DNA of 64,000 nucleotides from Sphingobacterium sp. UBA5670 (lineage in GTDB: Bacteria; Bacteroidota; Bacteroidia; Sphingobacteriales; Sphingobacteriaceae), in contig NZ_DIIM01000021.1 in NCBI RefSeq assembly GCF_002420705.1, forward strand, positions 167,810 to 231,809, written 5' to 3'. The translations under genes and the position numbers were made by a program. Below the pieces are notes generated by a model. It searched no databases, had not been told where the DNA came from, and worked only from the letters and a program-made list of their open reading frames with translations. This document shows, in pieces, positions 26,522 to 35,750 of the stretch. Position 1 is the first letter of the stretch; each line of letters opens with the position of its first letter.

Positions 26522-27847
26522 TTATTTAAATAGCTTAAAAATATCGTTTCCAAAGATAAAGACCATTAAAGCCAAAAGGATGAAGAAACCGACCATTTGT
26601 GCTTTTTCCAGGAATTTCTCGCTCAATGGTTTACCTTGAATCATCTCAACCAATAAGAACAATACGTGACCGCCATCCAAAGCCGGAATAGGCAAGAGAT
26701 TCATAAATGCCAATGCCATGGACAGCATCCCTACCAAAGACCAAAAACGGATCCAGTCCACTTCCGTACCAAATAAGGTAGCGATACCAATAGGGCCTGA
26801 TAATGCCTTATCTGCACGCACTTCTCCTTTGAAGATTTTGCCAAATCCTTTTGCGTTATCGGTAATCACCGTAAATGCTTTCTTTGCACCGATTGGAAAT
26901 GCCTCCATCAAGGTATATTTCGTTGTGAAAGATTTGATGGAATAATCACGATTAATGCCTATCCCGAGCATGGCATCTGCAGGCACATTCCCTTGCAATG
27001 AAACCTCAGCTCCTTTACGCCACACCTTAATTGCAACCGTTTTATTGATATTCGCTTTTATCTGTGCTCTAAATTGATCGAAGAAAGGCACTTGTACGTT
27101 GTTTACGGCAATAATGCTATCTCCTTTCGTAAAACCCATCTTACTTGCCACAGATCCAGGCGCTACTTCGGCAACACTTGTCGTTTTCACCCGTGGTTCG
27201 ATAAACTTCTCACCTTTTTTGTCTGAGAGCGTATTCAATAAATCCGCAGGAACTTTGATATCTGTTGTAGCGCCTTCCCGTTCAACGGCAAGGGTCACTC
27301 CCCCCATCAATACTTTAGAACTAATTAGCTCCGAATAATTTTCAACACGGTGACCATCAATTGAAATTACTTTATCTCCAGCTTTCAAGCCAATGGACTC
27401 CCCAATGGATCCCGGAACAATACCATTAATCATTTGATCCATTCTGATGTCGGTATTACCCATTTTAAAGGTTAGCATCCAAAAGACAACTACACCAACA
27501 ACAATATTGACGATAATACCACCCAGCATCACAATCAAACGCTGCCACGCTGGTTTTGATCTAAATTCCCATGGCTGTGGCTCCCCTTTCAGCTGTTCGG
27601 TATCCATCGATTCATCGATCATACCTGCAATCTTCACATAACCGCCCAAAGGCAACCAGCCAATACCATATTCACATCCTTTATAATTGAATTTAAATAA
27701 TTTCACTCCCCATGCATCAAAGAACAGATAAAACTTTTCCACCTTGATACCAAATGCACGTGCTGCTAAGAAATGTCCTAACTCATGTAGAACAATTAAA
27801 ATTGACAAGCCTAAAATCACTTGTCCGACCATAATTAAAACACCCAT
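26522..27847 (-). CDS. rseP: RIP metalloprotease RseP
   Basis: 441-residue site-2 protease of the inner membrane. The zinc motif HELGH is at 21-25 in the first helix and the third metal ligand motif NLLPIPALDGG near the C terminus. Two PDZ domains lie between (about 130-290: IGLKAGDKVISIDGHRV and MGFTKGDSIIAVNNVQV). It cleaves anti-sigma factors within the membrane and clears signal peptides. It follows dxr by 16 nt on the minus strand, the usual Bacteroidota order, and ends at the nested hairpin. The start may be Met1 or Met6. Confidence 0.95.
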   Translation of the reverse strand: MGVLIMVGQVILGLSILIVLHELGHFLAARAFGIKVEKFYLFFDAWGVKLFKFNYKGCEYGIGWLPLGGYVKIAGMIDESMDTEQLKGEPQPWEFRSKPAWQRLIVMLGGIIVNIVVGVVVFWMLTFKMGNTDIRMDQMINGIVPGSIGESIGLKAGDKVISIDGHRVENYSELISSKVLMGGVTLAVEREGATTDIKVPADLLNTLSDKKGEKFIEPRVKTTSVAEVAPGSVASKMGFTKGDSIIAVNNVQVPFFDQFRAQIKANINKTVAIKVWRKGAEVSLQGNVPADAMLGIGINRDYSIKSFTTKYTLMEAFPIGAKKAFTVITDNAKGFGKIFKGEVRADKALSGPIGIATLFGTEVDWIRFWSLVGMLSMALAFMNLLPIPALDGGHVLFLLVEMIQGKPLSEKFLEKAQMVGFFILLALMVFIFGNDIFKLFK

Positions 27848-27863
27848 GTATGCTTTTTAAAAT

Positions 27864-29021
27864 TTAATCTTTGATTATTTCCTTCGTTATTATTCTTGCG
27901 ATACGATCCGTCTCCAGATAATCATCCAACGTCGGTGCCGCAATAAATTCTACTTGATCTAATGTCTGTTCAATAATATCACTCATTTCCAAAAAACCAA
28001 CTTGATCTTTCAGAAAGGCCTCTACAACAACTTCATTTGCAGCATTCAGCACACAGCCTCTATTTCCCCCGGCACGTAGGCTCTCATAAGCAAGGGCCAA
28101 ATTCCGGAACGTTTCCATGTCTGCTTTCTCAAAGCTAAGTGTTGGATAGTCCATGAAATTAAAACGCTCAAAACTATTTTCAAAACGTGCTGGATACGTC
28201 AATGCGTACTGGATCGGCAATTTCATATCAGGTACCCCCATTTGTGCCTTGATGGAACCATCCTGAAACTGAACCAAAGAATGGACGATAGATTGCGGAT
28301 GGACAATAACATCAACCTGATTTACAGATAGATTGAAAAGCCATTTTGCTTCAATAACTTCGAGTCCTTTGTTCATCAAGGATGCCGAATCAATTGTTAT
28401 TTTGGCACCCATCGACCAATTTGGATGTTTTAAAGCTTCAGCTTTGGTCACCTGCAGCAGATCAGCCCTCTTTTTACCACGAAAAGGTCCTCCTGAAGCC
28501 GTGACGTAAATTTTCTCGATCGGATTATGCTCCTCTCCAGCCAGACACTGAAAAATCGCCGAATGCTCCGAATCCACAGGAAGCATACGCACATTATATT
28601 CCTTCACCAAGGCCATAATCAATTCACCAGCCACAACCAGTGTTTCTTTATTCGCCAGGGCAATATCTTTTTTGGATTGAATGGCTTTAACCGTAGGTTT
28701 CAGTCCAGCCGATCCAACAATTGCATTCAACACCACATCAACTTCCTCGTACTGTACCACTTCGATCAGTCCGGCTTCACCAAAAAGAACGGTGATTTCC
28801 TGCCCTTGCAAAGCATCCTGTACATGGCTGTATTGAAGAGGATCTGTAACGACCACCGCCTTAGGCTTAAACTCCAAGGCCTGTTTAATCAATAATGCTG
28901 CATTGCTGCCACAGGTCAGAACGATTGCCTCAAATTTATTAGGAAAGGCTCTTATCACATCCAAGGCTTGTGTACCTATACTTCCCGTTGCCCCTAAAAT
29001 GGCAATTCCTTTTTTACTCAA
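27864..29021 (-). CDS. dxr: 1-deoxy-D-xylulose 5-phosphate reductoisomerase
   Basis: 385-residue second enzyme of the MEP isoprenoid pathway; converts DXP to MEP with NADPH. The N-terminal nucleotide-binding motif GATGSIGTQALDVI is at 9-22. The metal and substrate motifs LPVDSEHSAIFQCL and the flexible loop TASGGPFRG are intact, with SMGAKITIDSASLMNKGLE and the late Glu-containing KGLEVIEAKWLF region. It sits 15 nt after the upstream membrane protein gene and 16 nt before rseP, so the three are likely one operon. Confidence 0.97.
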   Translation of the reverse strand: MSKKGIAILGATGSIGTQALDVIRAFPNKFEAIVLTCGSNAALLIKQALEFKPKAVVVTDPLQYSHVQDALQGQEITVLFGEAGLIEVVQYEEVDVVLNAIVGSAGLKPTVKAIQSKKDIALANKETLVVAGELIMALVKEYNVRMLPVDSEHSAIFQCLAGEEHNPIEKIYVTASGGPFRGKKRADLLQVTKAEALKHPNWSMGAKITIDSASLMNKGLEVIEAKWLFNLSVNQVDVIVHPQSIVHSLVQFQDGSIKAQMGVPDMKLPIQYALTYPARFENSFERFNFMDYPTLSFEKADMETFRNLALAYESLRAGGNRGCVLNAANEVVVEAFLKDQVGFLEMSDIIEQTLDQVEFIAAPTLDDYLETDRIARIITKEIIKD

Positions 29022-29036
29022 AACCTCTGCTATTAA

Positions 29037-29843
29037 TTAAAATATATTATTTAAAATCTTAGGATCCTCTCCCCCGTGGTAATCCGCCATCATGGATCGG
29101 TAAGCGACCGAAACAACGATACAAGCCAGAGGTACCACCAAAAAAGAGCTCACGAGGTTCAAAATAATAAAAATTATGTAATATTCTAAATAATTAAAAT
29201 ACATCTGCAGTAACTGAAAAAAAGCAAATACAGCTAAAATCAATAACAGTTTAAATACATTTCCTTTTGTCAGTGCAAAACTGAAACGTAAAGATTTAAA
29301 CGTTCCAGCGTGTTTATCGATAATGAAAAAGGGATAAAATGCCACTCGAATAATCAAGATGAACGTCAATATTGCCGCGACAAACACGACAAACATTGTA
29401 AAGTTGCTCATCAGCTCCACACGATTATCACCATTCTCAAATAGATAAAGGAAGGGTAAAGAAACAGCTCCTAAAATCATCAGAAGTGCTATAGAAAGCA
29501 CCATAATACTTAACATAGCGCCAAAAAAGCATACAAGTTCTTTTGAACTGGGAATACATTGGATGAGTTTCTTATCATGATTCCCGTCAATCAGACTTAA
29601 AATATACTTAAATAAAGTCATGTTCAATCCGAAATACATCACCATGAAAAAAAACGCCATAAAACTACTCAATACTACGTTGAAATCACTAATCGTGGTT
29701 GCGAGATAATTAGAAAGACCAGAGGTCACGAACAGCAAAAAACAAAGTCCGGCCACGGAAAAATAATGCCTTTTCAGCAACTCCAATGACTTATTAAAAA
29801 CTTCATTAACGGCAAAAGTACTTTCCTTTAGGAATTGAATCAT
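29037..29843 (-). CDS. Polytopic membrane protein of unknown function
   Basis: 268-residue protein with about six hydrophobic segments and short loops. I do not recognise a named family. A cytoplasmic FSFALTKGNVFKLL stretch and a C-terminal YHGGEDPKILNNIF tail are seen; the former resembles the repeated motif of DUF975/glycerophosphodiester-membrane-like domains, but too weakly to assign. It is the first gene of the run to dxr and rseP (15-nt gap), so it may be expressed with them. Confidence 0.75.
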   Translation of the reverse strand: MIQFLKESTFAVNEVFNKSLELLKRHYFSVAGLCFLLFVTSGLSNYLATTISDFNVVLSSFMAFFFMVMYFGLNMTLFKYILSLIDGNHDKKLIQCIPSSKELVCFFGAMLSIMVLSIALLMILGAVSLPFLYLFENGDNRVELMSNFTMFVVFVAAILTFILIIRVAFYPFFIIDKHAGTFKSLRFSFALTKGNVFKLLLILAVFAFFQLLQMYFNYLEYYIIFIILNLVSSFLVVPLACIVVSVAYRSMMADYHGGEDPKILNNIF

Positions 29844-29992
29844 TTTTTCTTTGAATAAACTTCTACAAAGATGCCATATTTTTTAATTTTCAACAATTTA
29901 CACGCCCATAAAAATCACTTTTTTTGTCATATTTAACATAAAAAAGCAGGTCTGGGAAAATCTTTTACCAGGAATAAATGAAAACAGGCCGA

Positions 29993-30028
29993 AAAATAAA
30001 AATCCCCTATCCAAGTGGATAAGGGATT
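29993..30028 (-). terminator. Terminator of the DPP-IV gene
   Basis: A 12-bp stem (AATCCCCTATCC / GGATAAGGGATT, one mismatch) with loop AAGT at 30001-30028, with a T-rich tail on the minus strand (29993-30000). It follows the stop at 30052. Confidence 0.75.
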
Positions 30029-30051
30029 CTTTATTTTGACCTTAATTACGC

Positions 30052-32178
30052 TTATTTAAATTCTTTAGGAAGTGGTTTCTCCAATAAGTATTGGTAGTAG
30101 AAACGTGCGCGTTCATTGGAATCGTATTTACTTTTCGAACGCTCAAATCCATGTCGGCTGCCAGGATAGATCATCAGTTCAAAAGGAACACTTTTATCCG
30201 TCAATTTATCAACTAGCTGGATTGTATTCTGTAAATGTACGTTATCATCCATATCGCCATGCATAATGCGCAATACACCCTTGTAATTATTTGCATAGGT
30301 CAACACAGAGCCGGCTTTATAACCATCTGGATTATCTTGTGGTGTATCCATCCATCTTTCGGTATAATGACTGTCGTACAGGTCCCAGGAAGTTACCGGA
30401 GCACCGGCAATACCAAAATCGAATACATCAGCGGCCTTTGTCATCGCCAAACAAGTCATATAGCCACCATAGCTATGCCCTGTAATAAGTACTTTGTTTT
30501 TAGCGACCCAAGGCTGCGATTTTAACCACTTGACAATGGTTGAATAATCAATAATCTCCCAGTGACCAAGATTGCGGTGCATATAGGCAACGCCCTGTTT
30601 ACCGAAATGTCCCGAAGCACGGTGGTCAGCGGATACCTGAATAATCCCCTCGCTCGCCCAATATTGGTTTCCTGTTCCTTTCCAGGTATCTTTTACCGTT
30701 CCAGCGTCAGGCCCGCCATAGATGCTAAAGATCACAGGGTACACTTTTGATTTATCGAAATTTGTAGGATAAGTAATTGTCAATGGAAGATCGAACAGCC
30801 CGTCATCAGATTTGATATGTAAGTATTCCGTCTTGCCATACGTATAGGAAGCAAAATCAGCCGCTTTACTGTCGGCTAACTGGCGCACAACTTTACCCTG
30901 ATTATCCAGCAATGCATATCGATCCGGTGTACTCACATTGGAGTATTTGGTAATAAAATATTTGCCATCAGGCGATACATTGACATCGTGCGAGTATTCA
31001 CCGAAAGTCAGACGTTTCATGTTTTTACCGGAATAATCGACACGGTATAGATCAAAACGTGCCGAGTTCTCTTTACGTGCAGTAAAATAGATCACCTTAT
31101 TTTTTTCGTCGATCCGTTTTAATTCGGTCACCTGCCATTCACCGGAAGTGATGGGGTTCACTAAGGTTCCGTCCAATTTATAAAGGTAATAATGGGCCCA
31201 ACCAGTTTTATCCGATTTTAAGATATAATATTTATTGTCCGCAAGATAGGTGATACGCTCATCGTGATCTAAATTGATCCATGAAGACTGACGCTCGTCG
31301 TAGATTTCCTTTTTCGAACCAGAATTTGGGTCCACTTGATAGAACTTCAGATTATTCTGATCCCTGTTCATCCATTGCACCATCACATTTTTACTATCAA
31401 AAGCCCAATAAGGTTGACCAAAATACTGATCGTCTTTTTCATTAAAATCAGCCCAGGTAACTTTTCCGCCATCAAGATGAACTATGCCAACTTTAACTTC
31501 CGGATTTGGGTCACCCGCTTTGGGGTATCTGGTTTCTTCCAGATAACCATGCTGACCTTTGGAAGAATAAATCGGAAACATGGGAACTTTGGTATCATCG
31601 AAACGCATGAAGGCGATTTTACGACTGTCCGGAGACCACCAAAAAGCTTTGTATTTTGTCGGACGTCCAAGAATCTCCTCATAATATACCCAAGATGACC
31701 AGCCGTTGTAAATCACATCAGTGCCATCATTTGTATACTGCTTTTCCATTCCCGAAGTCACATCGACACTGTACAGGTTACTTTTACGTGTAAAAGCAAC
31801 ATATTTACCGTCGGGAGATAAGGTCGGATTCTGTTCGGCGACATCAGGCGAATTGGTAAGCTTTTTCGCTACACCATCACTACTTTTTAGGAAGATATCG
31901 TTATTCTCAACATAGACAACTGTTCCTTTTTTGGCAGGAACAGTATAAACACTTCTGTTGCCCGATTTAATATTGACCTGATACAAACGACCATCGTTCA
32001 CATCATTCTCCAGGTAAGCTGTCCCATCTGCCCATCCAGGATACTGATTAGTACGAACCGTCAAAGATTGCTTTTGCCCCCATGACTGCGCAAAATCCAA
32101 CTTTTTCTGTGCGAAAGCAACGTCATGCACAAAAAAAACGATAGACGCACCTAAGAGTACTCTTGATACCGTATTCAT
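30052..32178 (-). CDS. Dipeptidyl peptidase IV family serine peptidase (S9B)
   Basis: 708-residue periplasmic or exported peptidase that removes N-terminal dipeptides, usually X-Pro. Signal peptide MNTVSRVLLGASIVFFVHDV, ending AFA. The start at 32178 is preferred to an upstream in-frame ATG at 32232 because it places the signal peptide at the N terminus. An eight-bladed beta-propeller (about 60-470) precedes the alpha/beta hydrolase domain, whose triad is visible: Ser in GHSYGGYM, Asp in HGDMDDNVH, His in SRHGFER. The propeller contains WSSWVYYEEILGR, the Glu motif that binds the substrate N terminus. Single gene with a terminator. Confidence 0.93.
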   Translation of the reverse strand: MNTVSRVLLGASIVFFVHDVAFAQKKLDFAQSWGQKQSLTVRTNQYPGWADGTAYLENDVNDGRLYQVNIKSGNRSVYTVPAKKGTVVYVENNDIFLKSSDGVAKKLTNSPDVAEQNPTLSPDGKYVAFTRKSNLYSVDVTSGMEKQYTNDGTDVIYNGWSSWVYYEEILGRPTKYKAFWWSPDSRKIAFMRFDDTKVPMFPIYSSKGQHGYLEETRYPKAGDPNPEVKVGIVHLDGGKVTWADFNEKDDQYFGQPYWAFDSKNVMVQWMNRDQNNLKFYQVDPNSGSKKEIYDERQSSWINLDHDERITYLADNKYYILKSDKTGWAHYYLYKLDGTLVNPITSGEWQVTELKRIDEKNKVIYFTARKENSARFDLYRVDYSGKNMKRLTFGEYSHDVNVSPDGKYFITKYSNVSTPDRYALLDNQGKVVRQLADSKAADFASYTYGKTEYLHIKSDDGLFDLPLTITYPTNFDKSKVYPVIFSIYGGPDAGTVKDTWKGTGNQYWASEGIIQVSADHRASGHFGKQGVAYMHRNLGHWEIIDYSTIVKWLKSQPWVAKNKVLITGHSYGGYMTCLAMTKAADVFDFGIAGAPVTSWDLYDSHYTERWMDTPQDNPDGYKAGSVLTYANNYKGVLRIMHGDMDDNVHLQNTIQLVDKLTDKSVPFELMIYPGSRHGFERSKSKYDSNERARFYYQYLLEKPLPKEFK

Positions 32179-32322
32179 TAATTTTTGGATATGTTTATTA
32201 ATTATTTTGGCTAAGATAAAGAATTGTGGCAAATAACGACGATTTTGCCTGTAACAAGCTTAATTCAGATTGCGCGTTTCATACGGCTTAGCAAAGACTT
32301 AATTAAACTGGATGATTCCTGG

Positions 32323-33420
32323 CTAAAGTCGATCCTCGAAAAGTGCAAGCTGTATACCTTCCTTTGGAAAATCGCCTTCTTCCACAAAATTTGATATCGA
32401 AACCCCCAGCAACCTCACTTTGTTCAGCAGCTCAACCTTGCTCAACAAACTATGGGCAGTGGCGTAAATTTTGTCTTCCGAATCAAAACTATTTTCTAGG
32501 GTTATACTCCGTGTCAATTGAACAAAATCGGCATATTTAATTTTTAAGGTTAAGGTTCGCCCAGAGATTTCCTTTTTCCCGATGCGTGTCCACAACTGTT
32601 TGCAGAGCCGTTGCAAAATGGTATTTAATTCTTCAAATGCTTCTACATCCTCGCCAAAAGTATCCTCAATACCGACCGATTTACTGCTGCGATTAGGAAC
32701 AACAGGACGGTCGTCGATCCCGCGTACGATACGGTAAAAAAAATGCCCGGTCTTTCCAAACCAACGTACGAGGTCCTCTTCACGCTGTTTTTTTAAATCA
32801 AGCCCAGTAAACAGTCCCAGTTCATGCATTTTTTTTGCCGTCACCTTACCTACCCCAAAAAACTTATCCACGGGCAATGACTCCATAAACTTGACAATTT
32901 TAGAAGGGCCTATAAATGTTAAGCCGTTGGGTTTGTCCATATCCGAAGCAATCTTTGCGACAAATTTATTGACGGAAACGCCAGCGGAGACGGTCAGATT
33001 CAGTTCCTCTTTAATAGCTTCTTTAATAGCTTTGGCAATAGCAATAGCCGAACCAATACCCTGTTTATCTACGGTTACATCCAGATAGGCTTCATCGAGC
33101 GAAAGCGGTTCAATCAAGTCGGTATAACGGAGAAAAATCTCCCGAATTTGATAGGAAACCTGCCGATAAACATCGAAACGCGGATAGGTAAAAATAATAT
33201 GGGGACACAACTGAAGAGCCTTTCTCGAACTCATGGCAGACTTAACGCCAAATTTTCGTGCTTCGTAACTGGCTGTTGCAACCACTCCCCTTCCATCCGG
33301 TGAACCACCTACGGCAATTGCCTTCCCCCGATATTCGGGAAAATCACGCTGATCTACAGATGCATAAAATGCATCCATATCCAAATGAATAATCTTGCGA
33401 TGTACCTGTTCGGGATCCAT
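32323..33420 (-). CDS. dinB: DNA polymerase IV (Y-family)
   Basis: 365-residue translesion polymerase. Palm catalytic motifs: HLDMDAFYASVDQRD (two metal Asp region) and PLSLDEAYLDV (Asp-Glu). The RGIDDRPVV region marks the start of the little-finger domain. The C terminus carries QLALF, a beta-clamp binding motif, then EDRL. The promoter box TAAATTTG (33425-33432) ends four bases before the ATG, predicting a leaderless transcript. No SOS box was recognised. Confidence 0.96.
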   Translation of the reverse strand: MDPEQVHRKIIHLDMDAFYASVDQRDFPEYRGKAIAVGGSPDGRGVVATASYEARKFGVKSAMSSRKALQLCPHIIFTYPRFDVYRQVSYQIREIFLRYTDLIEPLSLDEAYLDVTVDKQGIGSAIAIAKAIKEAIKEELNLTVSAGVSVNKFVAKIASDMDKPNGLTFIGPSKIVKFMESLPVDKFFGVGKVTAKKMHELGLFTGLDLKKQREEDLVRWFGKTGHFFYRIVRGIDDRPVVPNRSSKSVGIEDTFGEDVEAFEELNTILQRLCKQLWTRIGKKEISGRTLTLKIKYADFVQLTRSITLENSFDSEDKIYATAHSLLSKVELLNKVRLLGVSISNFVEEGDFPKEGIQLALFEDRL

Positions 33421-33424
33421 GATC

Positions 33425-33432
33425 CAAATTTA
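33425..33432 (-). promoter_or_regulatory. -7 box of dinB
   Basis: On the minus strand TAAATTTG followed by GATC then the ATG. It matches TAnnTTTG; no -33 element is evident at the expected spacing. Confidence 0.5.
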
Positions 33433-33660
33433 CAAAAATTAGCATTATAGACTAAGAAAACCGAAAAATAACTAATAGAATTAGCAACAGACCATCACGT
33501 GGCAAACCGCATGCTAGCCAACCCGCTATCGACGTATAATCCATTCGTTATTATGCTGTTAATTTTTTATCTTTAGGTGAAACTATAGACGGAACAAACA
33601 ATCATGTCGCCCTCTGTTAGTCTCATCAACAATAATACAAAGACTTAATATTTATGCATT

Positions 33661-34065
33661 ATGGAAAATTTGCCAGAACAAAAAAAGAAAAGATCGGGGT
33701 TTAAAAAGTTTTTACTCTTCCTGATACTTTTTCTGCTTGTCGGAGGTGGCTCCTATGGCTACTGGAAGTATTATTATGTATTCGGTGAAGGTGTAAAGTC
33801 CGGTTATCTTAATTATGCAGTAAAAAAGGGCAATATTTTTAAAACCTACGAAGGCAAACTTATTCAGGAAGGATTTGGAAGCATCAAAACAGGCGGAATA
33901 GCCAGCAATCAATTTGAATTTTCTATTGAAGATGATTCCATATTCCGACAATTGGAGCTCAACAGCGGAAAATATTTCGATCTCCGTTACAAAGAATATC
34001 ATGGAGTGCTTCCATGGCGCGGAAATACAGTCTATATTGTAGACAAAATTGTCAATATGAAATAG
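33661..34065 (+). CDS. Small single-pass membrane protein of unknown function
   Basis: 134 residues: a Lys-rich N terminus (about 8-18), one transmembrane helix (19-38, FLLFLILFLLVGGGSYGYW), and a periplasmic domain with SGYLNYAVKKGNIFKTYEGK and a final WRGNTVYIVDKIV. This protein is widespread in Bacteroidota and I recall it being labelled 6-phosphogluconate dehydrogenase in some genomes, for which there is no support here: no nucleotide-binding fold is visible. Single gene with a 3' hairpin. Confidence 0.8.
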   Translation: MENLPEQKKKRSGFKKFLLFLILFLLVGGGSYGYWKYYYVFGEGVKSGYLNYAVKKGNIFKTYEGKLIQEGFGSIKTGGIASNQFEFSIEDDSIFRQLELNSGKYFDLRYKEYHGVLPWRGNTVYIVDKIVNMK

Positions 34066-34066
34066 A

Positions 34067-34097
34067 AAACTCCGCTGTGCCTATCAGCGGAGTTTCA
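34067..34097 (+). terminator. Stem-loop terminator
   Basis: AAACTCCGCTG and CAGCGGAGTTT form a perfect 11-bp stem with a 7-nt loop right after the stop at 34065. The T tail is short. Confidence 0.65.
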
Positions 34098-34206
34098 AAG
34101 ATCAGTCTGAGTACCTTACTGTAGATATTTGTCTAAGTGACTAGTTCCATTCATCGATACATAGCTTTCATGAAGCATTGTTTTCGAGATAGTCTAGTTG
34201 ATATGT

Positions 34207-35160
34207 TTATTCGGAAAGCACGTCGCGAACGATCAATTTCTCCTTAAAATAACTTTTCAAAATAGTTCCGTCACCATGCAGCGTCCAAACCTCTTTGGGA
34301 TTTACCATTTTGATATATTGAAGGATATCATTCCAGTCCACATGATCTGAAATATACAATTCGATATCATTCTGTGCCTGCAGACGTTTCCAGCCGGAGG
34401 CAAATGCACGCAATACTTTAGTTGCCCTGAAATAGCTGTTAAAGGTCATTGGTGGCACCAAATAAACTTTATTCTGTTCGCCTTGTTTCATTTCTTTTCT
34501 GTTGTAGGGCTCATAGCATAATTTCTTTAGTCCGTGCTGATCGTAAAGGCGATGGTACGGCAGTATACCACTGTGCACGAGCACTTTTCTATCCGGACAA
34601 TACCTGTTGATCAAATCGGTGATCCGCTGTGCCTTCCCTAGCACATATGTACCCAAGAGGATATTGCTCGCATGTCCATCAAGTTTTTTTATCTCCTCGG
34701 CAGGATCAGGGTGAATAATTTCAGGATTTGCAAATGTGCTTTCTGTAATGAGCACATCGGCTTGCTGTACTTCGATCGGCTCACAGGTATCATCAGTTTG
34801 TAATTTGTAATCACCTGTGTATAAGTACCGTACCTCCTGATATTCCATTAAAATCTGCGCTGAACCAAGAATATGGCCTGCCGGCAAAAATGTAATTTCG
34901 ACAGCGCCTATTTTAAAAGGGCTATTGAACAGCTTTACTTGATACGAATCTTTGCGATTTTGTTTATAACGATACGTCATAAACAGTGAAGTTGCCTGCG
35001 TGGCGTACACATAGTCGTGTCCTGAACTGGCATGGTCGCCATGGGCATGTGATACAACATTATGTGCCACTGGGTTACTGGCATCAATAAAAAAATCACC
35101 ATAACGGCAATAATAACCCGCTGGTTTTCTGACCAGGAAGTCAGCTAATATGATCGACAT
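34207..35160 (-). CDS. MBL-fold SNM1-like exonuclease / RNA-processing-type protein
   Basis: 317-residue metallo-beta-lactamase-fold protein. The HxHxDH metal motif is in VVSHAHGDHASS, then LPAGHILGSAQILMEY (beta-CASP type His), YTGDYKLQ (Asp), and SGILPYHRLYD and ISDHVDW near the end. It matches the group annotated as ligase-associated DNA exonuclease in Bacteroidota. No DNA ligase gene is adjacent, though, so the ligase link is not supported by context. It lies 4 nt after coaE, so is probably co-transcribed with ybbR-coaE. Confidence 0.85.
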   Translation of the reverse strand: MSIILADFLVRKPAGYYCRYGDFFIDASNPVAHNVVSHAHGDHASSGHDYVYATQATSLFMTYRYKQNRKDSYQVKLFNSPFKIGAVEITFLPAGHILGSAQILMEYQEVRYLYTGDYKLQTDDTCEPIEVQQADVLITESTFANPEIIHPDPAEEIKKLDGHASNILLGTYVLGKAQRITDLINRYCPDRKVLVHSGILPYHRLYDQHGLKKLCYEPYNRKEMKQGEQNKVYLVPPMTFNSYFRATKVLRAFASGWKRLQAQNDIELYISDHVDWNDILQYIKMVNPKEVWTLHGDGTILKSYFKEKLIVRDVLSE

Positions 35161-35164
35161 AGTT

Positions 35165-35740
35165 TTATTTTAGAAATTTTTGGTGTAAAGTCCACACCTG
35201 CGGCAATAACGGAGTGGTTCCATCATTGATGATGATGAAATCGGCCATTTTTATTTTTTCTTCATCCGTTAGCTGCTTACTGATACGCTCCATGACCTGT
35301 TCTTCGGTTACCCCATCCCGTTCCATCACCCGTTCAACACGTACGGATAAAGGGGCGGTGACCAATATGGTATAATCAAGATCTTTATAGGAACCACTTT
35401 CAAAAAGGAGAGCCGCTTCTTTGAGCGAATAACGTGCCTTTTGTTGTTCCGCCCAATCTTTGGCCGCCTGAATGACAATGGGGTGTACAATACCATTCAC
35501 AAGCTCGAGTTTTTCTTTATCGGAAAATATCTGCTGCGCCAAAAAAGCGCGATCCAGCATACCATCCTTATAGGTTGCTTTACCGAAAGCAGCTATCAAA
35601 TTTTCCCTGATCCGCAAATCCGTATTCATCAGTTTCTTGGCTTCATCATCGGCATTGTAAACAGGTACGGCCAAAGCTTTAAAAAGCTGACAGATAAATG
35701 TTTTACCGGATCCTATTCCACCTGTTATTCCAATCTTCAT
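35165..35740 (-). CDS. coaE: Dephospho-CoA kinase
   Basis: 191-residue P-loop kinase for the last step of coenzyme A synthesis. MKIGITGGIGSGKT starts the protein with the Walker A; DDEAKKLM, VVHPIV-like GIVHPIVIQAAKDW and the lid Arg region ISKQLTDEEKIKMADFIIIN are family typical. The start at 35740 is chosen over an upstream in-frame site (35788) because it places the P-loop at the N terminus and leaves a 10-nt gap to ybbR. Second gene of ybbR-coaE-exonuclease. Confidence 0.95.
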   Translation of the reverse strand: MKIGITGGIGSGKTFICQLFKALAVPVYNADDEAKKLMNTDLRIRENLIAAFGKATYKDGMLDRAFLAQQIFSDKEKLELVNGIVHPIVIQAAKDWAEQQKARYSLKEAALLFESGSYKDLDYTILVTAPLSVRVERVMERDGVTEEQVMERISKQLTDEEKIKMADFIIINDGTTPLLPQVWTLHQKFLK

Positions 35741-35750
35741 TAAAAAATCG

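Noticed and set aside
32179..32232. Longer start for the DPP-IV gene
   Set aside because: It would add 18 residues before a well-formed signal peptide, so 32178 is the better start.
33661..34065. 6-phosphogluconate dehydrogenase label for the small membrane protein
   Set aside because: A 134-residue single-pass protein with no Rossmann motif cannot be that enzyme; the label appears to be propagated error.
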